Origin: a virus
Reading direction: 5' to 3' (one strand)
Length of the DNA: 48,094 nt
IMG/VR virus record: IMGVR_UViG_3300037246_000566
Location: 1-48,094 of that record
Part shown: in pieces, positions 32,412 to 40,305 of the stretch
Layout of the letters: the number at the start of each line of letters is the position of its first letter
Position numbering within the stretch: position 1 is the stretch's first letter
Position numbers and translations under genes: made by a program
The notes under the pieces: generated by a model
Seen by the model: the letters and a program-made list of their open reading frames with translations, nothing else
Database searches by the model: none
What the model was told of the DNA's origin: nothing

Positions 32412-32687
32412 ATGTTTAAATGGGTGACTGCGCTAGTTTTAATCGCGTTACTTCAAATAGGCTGTGCCTTCCAAGTCTCGGTCGTATTCGGACAGACAAG
32501 TATCGGGTGTGATTGGGTGGAGGGCTACCCGAAGTCTGTGGAGGGCAGCACCTGTATCTCGGGGGGCGCGATCAGCGCACAAGGGGCCGATGCAGTCCGC
32601 TCGGTAGCTGACGCTGCTGGTGACGTATTCAACCATCTAACACCACAGGGAGCCGTATCAGAGGCGGTGGAGGGAGCAGCACAATGA
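32412..32687 (+). CDS. Possible small lipoprotein
   Basis: 91 aa. Signal-like start MFKWVTALVLIALLQIGC with a lipobox-like Cys at residue 18, although Gln at -3 is atypical. The mature part holds two further Cys (CDWVEGYP, STCISGG) and an Ala-rich tail. Exported and perhaps lipid-anchored; function unknown. It could be a superinfection or lysis-related lipoprotein, without direct evidence. Confidence 0.5.
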   Translation: MFKWVTALVLIALLQIGCAFQVSVVFGQTSIGCDWVEGYPKSVEGSTCISGGAISAQGADAVRSVADAAGDVFNHLTPQGAVSEAVEGAAQ

Positions 32688-32854
32688 TGGCACTCGAAAG
32701 AGAACGACAGTTACGAGAGCTAGCAGAGACGTTGCTGGACACGATCAATGAGTACGCCTATGACGGCGACCCTTTCGAAGCGTATCCCGCTAAAAGCGTT
32801 CTTAAGGAGACTAAAGAGCTGCGTGATGCTCTAGGAATAGGAGACCGACTATGA
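32684..32854 (+). CDS. Small hypothetical protein
   Basis: 56 aa, MMALERERQLRELAETLLDT start, helical and acidic. Starts in an ATGA overlap with the lipoprotein-like gene and its stop overlaps the next ATG by ATGA, so it is securely placed between two genes. No family recognised. Confidence 0.58.
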   Translation: MMALERERQLRELAETLLDTINEYAYDGDPFEAYPAKSVLKETKELRDALGIGDRL

Positions 32855-33051
32855 AGTGGAGACCGATTAAGACTGCGCCCAAGGACAAGCCTATTCTTTT
32901 GCTGATGGAGGGGTATGCTATTGAGGGTGCGTGGGATGACGATGAATGGTTTGATAGGTGGGAGCCAGTTTCACTTGATTGTCATGGTTGCGGTTGTTGC
33001 GGCGCTACGCCTGCCGAGCCCACTCATTGGCTCCCGCTGCCAACGCTATGA
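32851..33051 (+). CDS. DUF551-like protein
   Basis: 66 aa. The pattern W-R-P-I-K-T-A-P-K-D at the start, W-x(n)-W in the middle, and THWLPLPTL at the end is typical of DUF551, small phage/prophage proteins of unknown role. A Cys cluster CHGCGCC sits before the end. Overlaps the deformylase start by ATGA. Confidence 0.7.
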   Translation: MKWRPIKTAPKDKPILLLMEGYAIEGAWDDDEWFDRWEPVSLDCHGCGCCGATPAEPTHWLPLPTL

Positions 33052-33737
33052 CTGAACCTCCCGAGATTGACCTGTCGGAGCCGGGTGAGGCCGTGACTCT
33101 CGGCGGGGAGAAGCCGGGAAAGCTTGAGCTTAGAATGGTCATTCATCCGGACCCTCGTCTACGTGAGAAGTCCATTGGCCTCAAAGAAGATGACGTGATG
33201 GGCGAGATGAAAGAAACTACTCGCATGGTAGCCGGGGCGATGATCCGTAGCATGTACAAGTACGCGGGCGTAGGACTGGCCGCTCAGCAGGTTGGCTACC
33301 CCGGAGCCATGTTCGTCATGGACGCTCAATGGCCGATTACAGGAAGGCACAAGCCGAGAATCTTCATCAATCCCAACGTCCGAGAGTTCGGTCAAGGAGC
33401 CATCGCGCTCTCCGGCGGCGAGGGTTGTCTCTCTACACCCTACGGGTTCAGGTCACAGGTGCAGCGATCTGAGACTGTGACAATCGAATACAGGGATTTG
33501 AATTGGAATCTTCACGAGGAGACGTTTGAAGGGACCGACGCTATCGTGATTCAGCACGAGATCGACCACCTTCACGGAAATCTATTCATCGACCACCTTA
33601 GCCGCCTCAAGAAAGATATCTTCAACAGGAAGGTCAAGAAGCTAAGGAAGAGATATTCGGACGGGCAGAAGGCCGCAATGAAGGAGATCAAGCAGGCAGC
33701 TAAGATCAAAAACCGTATGAAGAAGGGGAAAACCTAG
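33048..33737 (+). CDS. def: Peptide deformylase
   Basis: 229 aa from ATG 33048 (an upstream open frame inside the DUF551 gene is not a start). Motif 1 GVGLAAQQVG, motif 2 EGCLSTP with metal-ligand Cys127, motif 3 QHEIDHLHG with His170, Glu171, His174. It removes the formyl group from the initiator Met of new proteins. The C-terminal ~40 residues are Lys-rich and extend past the usual family end. A phage copy may help process abundant phage proteins or replace a host enzyme under inhibition. Confidence 0.88.
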   Translation: MTEPPEIDLSEPGEAVTLGGEKPGKLELRMVIHPDPRLREKSIGLKEDDVMGEMKETTRMVAGAMIRSMYKYAGVGLAAQQVGYPGAMFVMDAQWPITGRHKPRIFINPNVREFGQGAIALSGGEGCLSTPYGFRSQVQRSETVTIEYRDLNWNLHEETFEGTDAIVIQHEIDHLHGNLFIDHLSRLKKDIFNRKVKKLRKRYSDGQKAAMKEIKQAAKIKNRMKKGKT

Positions 33738-33739
33738 AT

Positions 33740-33934
33740 ATGAATGAAAGAATTAAGATTGAATTCGCCGATGAGACCTCTCCACAAGACACCTTTACTA
33801 CTAGTCACGAGGGACATGAGCTAACTAATCTCGCGTGCCTTGTGTACCACTCAGACCACCATGCTTGCCATAAGTGCAGTTGTGGAGAGTGGATTCCGGG
33901 TCACGAGAAACGAGGAAAGGAGACGTGCAAATGA
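33740..33934 (+). CDS. Small Cys/His-rich protein
   Basis: 64 aa. The second half (HSDHHACHKCSCGEW and a final ETCK) has several Cys and His residues and probably binds zinc. ATG 33740 is two bases after the deformylase stop, without an obvious strong ribosome site. Overlaps the next gene by ATGA. Family unknown. Confidence 0.55.
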   Translation: MNERIKIEFADETSPQDTFTTSHEGHELTNLACLVYHSDHHACHKCSCGEWIPGHEKRGKETCK

Positions 33935-34149
33935 GAATTTCAGCGTTCGTAGACTTTGAAGTAGAGATCAACGATGAAGATCTTGAGGACGATTTTGTGC
34001 TGAGTGACGAGGACGCTTTGGCGGCGGCATCTCAGGCCATCTTCGACCATCTTGTCCTCAGTGAGAACGGTGTGAATGTGGTAGATATCGTGGGAGTCCA
34101 TGTTGACGGAATTGGTTGGACGACCGTAGAAATCGCGGAGCCTCTGTAA
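33931..34149 (+). CDS. Hypothetical acidic protein
   Basis: 72 aa from ATG 33931 (AAAGGAGA upstream); an ATG at 33874 lies inside the previous gene. Starts MRISAFVDFEVEIND and continues with acidic alpha/beta sequence. No motif recognised. Confidence 0.58.
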   Translation: MRISAFVDFEVEINDEDLEDDFVLSDEDALAAASQAIFDHLVLSENGVNVVDIVGVHVDGIGWTTVEIAEPL

Positions 34150-34214
34150 TGACTACGCTAATCTGTGTGTTTTGCATGACACTCTTTCTATTGGTTATGT
34201 CGGGCTTTCTATGA
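34149..34214 (+). CDS. Possible 21-residue hydrophobic peptide
   Basis: ATG in TAATG overlap, sequence almost entirely hydrophobic (CVFCMTLFLLVMSGFL ends it). Length is just enough for one membrane span. Supported only by coupled start and the lack of any other gene in this short gap. Confidence 0.35.
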   Translation: MTTLICVFCMTLFLLVMSGFL

Positions 34215-34288
34215 GCATAGTTGCAATAGATCCCGCGCAATATCATGCTTACATCGCTGAGGCTAAGGATGAGCTATGCGAATTCTAG
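34211..34288 (+). CDS. Possible 25-residue peptide
   Basis: Starts in an ATGA overlap with the hydrophobic peptide and ends 13 bases inside the next gene. Begins MSIVAIDPAQYHAYIAEAKD. Weak ribosome site; could be a translational coupler for the downstream glycosyltransferase. Confidence 0.28.
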   Translation: MSIVAIDPAQYHAYIAEAKDELCEF

Positions 34289-35181
34289 TCGCGAGCCGTA
34301 ACGAATTGTACAGCGATAGGCCCGTGGAGAATTACTCTCGGTCTATGGTCCGAGTCCTACGCAACCTTGGACACGACGTGATGGAGATTCCGAAGGGCCG
34401 TCTAAACAATGAAGACGCCTACAAACGAGTCGATCTTTTACTCGATATTGAGTGTGGTCGAGATAAAGAAGGCAGTCTAGGTTGGCATTGTGAGACGGAA
34501 AAAGTGCCTTGTAAGAGCGCTGTTTACATGATCGACAGCCACGGGCACCCCACAAACCACAAGCGAGCCGCTCGCAATTACGACCATGTATTCTTTGCCG
34601 TGTGGTCTAAGCGGGACCTCTTCGCTAAACATCCAAGCGCCCACTGGTCCCCTAATTTCACAGACTTGAGGTGGTTCAATGGTAAGCAGTATCCGATCAC
34701 CGGATTCGAATATGACTTCGGATTCTTTGGATCGAAGGGCGGATTGGATCGAGCGAAGCCTCTAATCCAGATCGCCAATAATCATAGCTGGAGTCACCAT
34801 GTGGGGCAAATCTGCCCCGGGGGGAAGCATCAATGGCCGGGCACGGCTGAGGCGATGGCGGCATGCAAATACCTGTTTAACAAGGGCCAGAAGCACGACG
34901 GCCCCAATCTCCGGGTGATGGAGAGCATGCTCATGAATCGGCCCCTAATCTCGGATTTCGACCCTACTAGTGGCATGAATCAACTGTTTACAGAGGGGAA
35001 GCACTACCTTGGATACGAATATTTCACGTATGAGGGGTTGGAGGAGAAAATGACGTGGTGTATGGAAAATCCACGGGAGGCGAAGGCTATAGCCGAGGCT
35101 GCTTATCGTGAGGTGTGGAATAATCACCTCGTAGGGAACCGTATTGAACAAATCATGGAGGTATGCTCGAATGAAAGCTAG
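34276..35181 (+). CDS. CgeB-like family 1 glycosyltransferase
   Basis: 301 aa. The opening MRILVASRNELYSDRPVENY, the central VFFAVWSKRDLF and HWSPNFTDL, and the C-terminal donor region LRVMESMLMNRPLISDF with GMNQLFTEGKHYLGYEYF match the CgeB / Glyco_trans_1_2 family. It probably transfers a sugar from a nucleotide donor with a GT-B fold. Overlaps the next glycosyltransferase by 11 bases. Acceptor unknown. Confidence 0.68.
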   Translation: MRILVASRNELYSDRPVENYSRSMVRVLRNLGHDVMEIPKGRLNNEDAYKRVDLLLDIECGRDKEGSLGWHCETEKVPCKSAVYMIDSHGHPTNHKRAARNYDHVFFAVWSKRDLFAKHPSAHWSPNFTDLRWFNGKQYPITGFEYDFGFFGSKGGLDRAKPLIQIANNHSWSHHVGQICPGGKHQWPGTAEAMAACKYLFNKGQKHDGPNLRVMESMLMNRPLISDFDPTSGMNQLFTEGKHYLGYEYFTYEGLEEKMTWCMENPREAKAIAEAAYREVWNNHLVGNRIEQIMEVCSNES

Positions 35182-35920
35182 CGCGGTCCTCCTCGTTAAG
35201 AACGAGGAATATTGGCTTCCGTTCGTTCTAGCTCAGCTAGAGGGACACTTTGATTCGTTTGTAATCTACGATGTGGGGTCTACGGACGGCACGGGAAAGA
35301 TCATCGAATGGTTTGTCGAACGCATGAAGGGCAAGGCAAACATGTTCGTTCGCTTCCTACCACATGTTTCGCCAGTGGTGCAAGGTGCGTTCCGGAATTC
35401 AATGATTCTTGAGGGGGGAAAGCCGCTCTACTACATTATCGACGGAGACGAACTCTACTCCAAAGCATCTTTGAATATGCTTGGGCGCGTTACGGATGAT
35501 TTTTACGAGGAGAATCAGCGCAACCCTCGCAAGAGATACGGCGTTGTAAAGCGCGTCGAGCTGAGTGAGGATCTCAACAGGCAATATGTGGAGAGGCGGG
35601 GGCACCACAGGCTGTACACCTCTGATGCGTGGTGGACGGGGACACACCCAGGAGAGAGGGCCGCATACAAGCAGAACGAGAAGTCTGAGCTTAATTACGA
35701 TAACATCGTATGCTGGCATCTTCACAACACGCTCCGCTCATCAAAAAACGCGGAGGCAACGCGACGGGAGTATCGGAAGAACCAGAAATCCTACCATCCC
35801 GGAAACGCGATGCGTGATCTCAACCTGCTAGACGAACTCCCCATCCTGCGGAAACCTATTCTGGACTTCCCAGTCTCCCCGGCACTCGCCGCACTTCAGG
35901 AGAAGTACAATGCTAACTAA
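35171..35920 (+). CDS. GT2-like glycosyltransferase
   Basis: 249 aa from ATG 35171, with GGAGG nine bases upstream; ATG 35144 has none. ASAVLLVKNEEYWLPFVLA, VIYDVGSTDGTGKIIEW (the D-x-S-T-D-G-T motif of GT-A enzymes) and IIDGDELY (metal-binding D-x-D) support the call. C-terminal residues GHHRLYTSDAWWTGTHPG probably form the acceptor side. Fourth glycosyltransferase of the accessory region. Confidence 0.66.
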   Translation: MKASAVLLVKNEEYWLPFVLAQLEGHFDSFVIYDVGSTDGTGKIIEWFVERMKGKANMFVRFLPHVSPVVQGAFRNSMILEGGKPLYYIIDGDELYSKASLNMLGRVTDDFYEENQRNPRKRYGVVKRVELSEDLNRQYVERRGHHRLYTSDAWWTGTHPGERAAYKQNEKSELNYDNIVCWHLHNTLRSSKNAEATRREYRKNQKSYHPGNAMRDLNLLDELPILRKPILDFPVSPALAALQEKYNAN

Positions 35921-36074
35921 ATGCGCTTGTGGGAGCTACACCAACTATGGGCCGATGTGCGTTTCCTGCGTCATGGCTAGAACGGGAGAGCCCGAAACGG
36001 AACTCAACACGGACGATTGCTTTGAAGATGAAGAGGAATCTACTTCTGAATCTTCGTGTTCTGAGCCCGAGTAA
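35910..36074 (+). CDS. Small zinc-knuckle protein at the strand switch
   Basis: 54 aa. KCACGSYTNYGPMCVSC gives two C-x-C/C-x2-C knuckles; the tail is strongly acidic (DCFEDEEESTSESS). AGGAGAAG ribosome site before ATG 35910. Its last 35 bases overlap the end of the convergent 1421-aa gene on the other strand. Family unknown. Confidence 0.58.
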   Translation: MLTKCACGSYTNYGPMCVSCVMARTGEPETELNTDDCFEDEEESTSESSCSEPE

Positions 36075-39000
36075 GTCTCCGCATACCAGCTTCGGTCCAC
36101 AAATCCCGAGCAGACTGCTGCTGATACCTAGTGATATCCTGTTCTAGGTGAGCCCGCGTCACCAGCATCTTCCGCCGAATCTCCGCATCGGAGAGTCCCC
36201 GGAATTGAGGCATACGTGACGTAGCGGTTATTTGAGTATCCACCCAATCCATAAACTTAGACTTCGCCGTAATCGGATCTCCAGCATGCTCATAAGCGAA
36301 GTTCTTCCAAGCGGCTTCAAGAGCCTGCTTTGCGCGACTCGGACGCCCGGTACGGGCGGCGTCTTGGAATCTCTTCTGAGGCATGACACGCGCATCACGG
36401 AAGGCTATCGACCGACGCTTAGCGTGTTTAGCCTCAACCCCCGGATTGACAGCATAGCTCTTGTTCACACCTGTAAAGGTGTTGAAGAATCCATCCATAG
36501 TCCAATCACCACTCTTTCTACCGGTATTGGGATCTGTGGTGATGCCAAGATCCTGCATGAATCGGCGCGTATTGATTTCTGTCGCGGCCGTTGCTGTAAA
36601 TGCGCCCGCACCCACAGCCGGAATTGCAACCTGCCTGAGAAGCGCAGCCTTAGTGGCCGGGGTGGAGATTAGATTACCCGCCGCGTCCAGGGTCTGCTTT
36701 ATGCCCTTAGCCGCACCCTTCGCAGCCTGCAGCTTCTTCCCACCCATGAACGTAAGTCCTGCTGCCGCTAGCCCGAATAGTGCGGGCGTTACCGAAGAGG
36801 GCAGCGTCATCTGACTGCCATTGTTTTCATGAATGTCGGCCATCGGAATAAGCTCACCGCCCGGGGCTTCAAGTTTCATACCCCACTTCTGGATTGCGGG
36901 AGGCATGAGGAATCCAAGTAGGCCCATAGCCATCTTATTGCCGTAGCTGCCCTGGCCCATAAGCCCTTCGGAATGAATCTCCTGTCCGAATGAACCCTCG
37001 CCAGACGCAACCTGAATTAGCGGAGTGATGATAGAGCCGACAGCTAGGGGGGAGACATTAGCCACTGCTTGGGCCACATCTTGACCGGAGAACTCAACGT
37101 CCCGCATCTTGAGTTCCTTCTGTCGCTGCTGGTTCTCAATGGTCATCAGAGGGTCAAGCATCTCCCATTCCGAGGGGTGCCCGGTAGCGAATGACAATGC
37201 AGACTGCGGTAGGAAGTCCCAGGCCCATGCTCTAGCTAGATCTGCGCGCTCACCCTGTGAAACTGAGCGTGTGGTGGGGGCCTGTTTTCCAAGGGCGTAA
37301 CCTCCAAGCGTGCCGGCCAAGCCCATAGCCAATGCGCCCTTGGCCCCACCAATAGCCGCACCCACCGAGCCTAGAATCAAACCGCCTCCGAAAGATCCGA
37401 GAACCGGAGCTGCCGAACTCTCATTAAGGTACGTAGTAGAATACTTAGACGCCCAGCCGGGAGTACCCGCCTCCAGCCCCGCGGTCTCGATCTCGGGACC
37501 ACTGGGGCCCGCGCCTCCAGCGAACAGCATGGACTGTGCAATCTTCGGAGCGTGCAACCACGCTATCATCGACACCGGATAATCCTGTAGGTTGTTCTTG
37601 ATAATCCGAGCGGCCTCACTCTGGAATGTTATCCACGGCAGAACGTGCCGTCGAGCCTGCGCCTGCATGTGCCCAACCGTGAGGTATTGAGGCATCCGTC
37701 GCCCAACTTCCTTCATACCCGCGTCAATAGACCAACCCTTACGGAGATAGTGTGAAAGAAGCATCATCTTGGGAACCATATCTTCACCGAGATATGCGGA
37801 AGACATCATCTGTAGCGTGGGCTTGACACCGGGGGCCTCGCCGATACCGGCAATTGCGCGAGCCACTGCGGCGCCAGTAGCCTGTCCGAAGCCGTCTGCC
37901 TCGTAGCTCTCCATCTTCGCAAGCACCTTTTTGGCGCGAGCAAATCCTTCTATACTTTCAAATGATTGAGCTTCCATCATCTGAGCAACACGAGAGTCTG
38001 AGAACACCTCGGCGAGATCAATCCTAGTACCAAAGTTATCCGTGATGTAGCGATCATCGCCGAAGACCTTGATTAGATTATCCTTTTCAAGAAGATCACT
38101 AAGTTCAAGGTCAGTGCGTTTATTAGCCTTACGAGCCAGCTTGGTAAACGCATGCGCGTATACCTTACCGTCGTTCAACATCGTTCTGCCGAATGGGTTA
38201 ACTCCGGACATTCCGATAAACGCCATATTGCCAACAAGGTTGTTAGCGTGAGTGGCCGGATTCAAAGATGTCTTCGAAGTCTTATGAACCGCAGTCAGCA
38301 GCTCAAACAGGCGCCCGAACGTAGTGGAACCCATCTGAGCTGATTCGTCCGAATTTCCGAAAAAGGATTCAACGATTTCTCGATCAATGGCGGGAAGTCT
38401 GCTGTCGCCCTTGATCGAAACGCCGTCCTTCTCCAACTGCTTCCTAACCATTCTGGACACACGGTCTGCGAGGTTCGGTGAAACTTCGTTAAGCTCTTCA
38501 ATGTTGAGCCACCGTTTCTTAGCGAAAGGGGAGAGCTTGTCATAATCAGAGGCGTTCATGACCCAGTTCCCAACCTTAGCGGCATCATCACCACCCTTCA
38601 TGTGGGCAGTGATGATGTTCCGGAAGGCACGGTGTACCTGAAACATCGTGTCATCGTGAATGAATCCGCCGACTGCGAGAGAATGCGGGTCGGTAATCAG
38701 CTTATCAAGATCCCGCTCAACCGCGTCCCAGGTAGTGTACTCGGAACGAGTCTTCATAGTAGGCCCGCCGAGAGCCTTAGCCGGATCAAAGATCTTAGTC
38801 TCAACAACCTCCCGAATTGGCTCCCCCTTAGCATCAACACGAGCCAGCCCGGGACGACCCTCTACCTTCTTCGCGCGAAGACTTATGCTATGAACAGAGG
38901 TGTCTCCGAAGCCAGCAGTACCCTTCTTCACCGCAGGTAGATGGAACTCTGCCAAATCGCTACCGGGTCCGAACTTATCCGCGGTCATGAATCCTTCGTC

Positions 39001-40305
39001 AACCTGGGCCTCGAACAAACCGATCCACTCACGCTTCAGCGAGTCAGCCCACTGGGCTCCTTCGGGGCCAAGCTCCCTAATCAGGTCGTCCGCATCAGCC
39101 CGGCCAGCGAAGAACTTGTACATGATCTTAGCGGACTTGTCGGTAACAGCGGGGACGGTAGCAAGTAGCTTACCAATAGCCTGCTCGTCCATCCATCGGT
39201 CCATCCCCTCAATCTGTTTCTTGGAGAGATCGGTTTTGTTGTTCCAATACTTATTGCCAAAAGTATCAAACGCCTTCAGCTCCATGCGATGGAACATGCT
39301 CAACTCGTCGTTCTTACCAAGCTCCGCGAGCTTCGCATAACGAGACGTGTGCATGTCTCCCACGAGCATGCGCCGGAGATCCTTCTCAGAGATCATCTTT
39401 GCAACTGCCTCATCCGTCATGCCCGTAAGTTTAGCTGCATTCTCCTTAGTGATGAATGAACCGAACTCGTCTGTGTTGTTAGCAAGGGTTCGGACTAGAC
39501 GCGCGTGGTCATCAAACCGCACGCGCGGGCCCACCATCTTCATAGCCTCCCAGGTGCTGTCCATTGAGCCTTCGGCCAGCGTTCGCCTAACAGCCTCCCC
39601 TCCCTTGGTCCCAAAGAGGCCACGGGCGGTGACCGCACCAACGTCCCCAGCTTCGAAAGCGAGACGGGTTGCGTGCTGGGCTAGGCGGGCGCCCTTCATC
39701 CACGCGGCAGTAATAGGTACAAGATAAGTTGCAAGAGTGAATGTCGTGGAGTACGGATGTTCAATGAGTTGATTGCGAAAGTTGTCGAAGGCCCACTCGG
39801 TGCCCTCTTGATCCCACTTCAAACCAAGCAGCCCCATCTCATCGCCAAATATGGTGTTGGCAATATTGTGCGCGGCGTACCACGGATCACCATTATCCTC
39901 AGAGGTATCTTCATTCGCGTCATACTGAATGAGCTGGGGATCACTGGACTCCGCGGCAGCAATGTCATCAGGACTAGAATCTAGACCAAGAGAGATCTTA
40001 TCGGCGTCTAGCTGAACCCGCTGTGAGTTCTCTTCGATACTTTGATAGAGCTTAGTGCGTCTCAGCGCAAGGTCAACCGTTTCATCCACATCGGGACTAA
40101 TGGGGTCTTGCGGGTCTGTCTGTTGTGGTAGGAGAACGCCGCGTTGCGGGCTCTCACCGGGGGCAAGGAGGCCGCCTATTTTCGGGGGTGCGGGCGGCAT
40201 CAAACCGACCTCTGTAAACGCAGAAAACCCAGGACCGAACCGAGGCTTTTCCTCCTCAGCGGGCTGGGCTTTTTCGTTCAAATCGTCCGGTAGGATTACG
40301 GGCAT
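36040..40305 (-). CDS. Very large internal virion / DNA-ejection-like protein
   Basis: 1421 aa. Proline-rich start, long helical soluble region, then a glycine-rich hydrophobic stretch (~residues 965-1000, SFGGGLILGSVGAAIGGAKG) and an Ala/Gly stretch near 1170-1190 that could insert in membranes. A segment HVLPWITFQSEAARIIKNNL recurs, from memory, in large phage structural proteins. Position after two other ejection-type genes fits a T7 gp16-like role in DNA delivery, but no lytic transglycosylase motif is visible. AGGAGA lies before the start; the gene directly abuts the 715-aa gene. Identification is by size, order and composition. Confidence 0.6.
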   Translation of the reverse strand: MPVILPDDLNEKAQPAEEEKPRFGPGFSAFTEVGLMPPAPPKIGGLLAPGESPQRGVLLPQQTDPQDPISPDVDETVDLALRRTKLYQSIEENSQRVQLDADKISLGLDSSPDDIAAAESSDPQLIQYDANEDTSEDNGDPWYAAHNIANTIFGDEMGLLGLKWDQEGTEWAFDNFRNQLIEHPYSTTFTLATYLVPITAAWMKGARLAQHATRLAFEAGDVGAVTARGLFGTKGGEAVRRTLAEGSMDSTWEAMKMVGPRVRFDDHARLVRTLANNTDEFGSFITKENAAKLTGMTDEAVAKMISEKDLRRMLVGDMHTSRYAKLAELGKNDELSMFHRMELKAFDTFGNKYWNNKTDLSKKQIEGMDRWMDEQAIGKLLATVPAVTDKSAKIMYKFFAGRADADDLIRELGPEGAQWADSLKREWIGLFEAQVDEGFMTADKFGPGSDLAEFHLPAVKKGTAGFGDTSVHSISLRAKKVEGRPGLARVDAKGEPIREVVETKIFDPAKALGGPTMKTRSEYTTWDAVERDLDKLITDPHSLAVGGFIHDDTMFQVHRAFRNIITAHMKGGDDAAKVGNWVMNASDYDKLSPFAKKRWLNIEELNEVSPNLADRVSRMVRKQLEKDGVSIKGDSRLPAIDREIVESFFGNSDESAQMGSTTFGRLFELLTAVHKTSKTSLNPATHANNLVGNMAFIGMSGVNPFGRTMLNDGKVYAHAFTKLARKANKRTDLELSDLLEKDNLIKVFGDDRYITDNFGTRIDLAEVFSDSRVAQMMEAQSFESIEGFARAKKVLAKMESYEADGFGQATGAAVARAIAGIGEAPGVKPTLQMMSSAYLGEDMVPKMMLLSHYLRKGWSIDAGMKEVGRRMPQYLTVGHMQAQARRHVLPWITFQSEAARIIKNNLQDYPVSMIAWLHAPKIAQSMLFAGGAGPSGPEIETAGLEAGTPGWASKYSTTYLNESSAAPVLGSFGGGLILGSVGAAIGGAKGALAMGLAGTLGGYALGKQAPTTRSVSQGERADLARAWAWDFLPQSALSFATGHPSEWEMLDPLMTIENQQRQKELKMRDVEFSGQDVAQAVANVSPLAVGSIITPLIQVASGEGSFGQEIHSEGLMGQGSYGNKMAMGLLGFLMPPAIQKWGMKLEAPGGELIPMADIHENNGSQMTLPSSVTPALFGLAAAGLTFMGGKKLQAAKGAAKGIKQTLDAAGNLISTPATKAALLRQVAIPAVGAGAFTATAATEINTRRFMQDLGITTDPNTGRKSGDWTMDGFFNTFTGVNKSYAVNPGVEAKHAKRRSIAFRDARVMPQKRFQDAARTGRPSRAKQALEAAWKNFAYEHAGDPITAKSKFMDWVDTQITATSRMPQFRGLSDAEIRRKMLVTRAHLEQDITRYQQQSARDLWTEAGMRRLTRAQNTKIQK

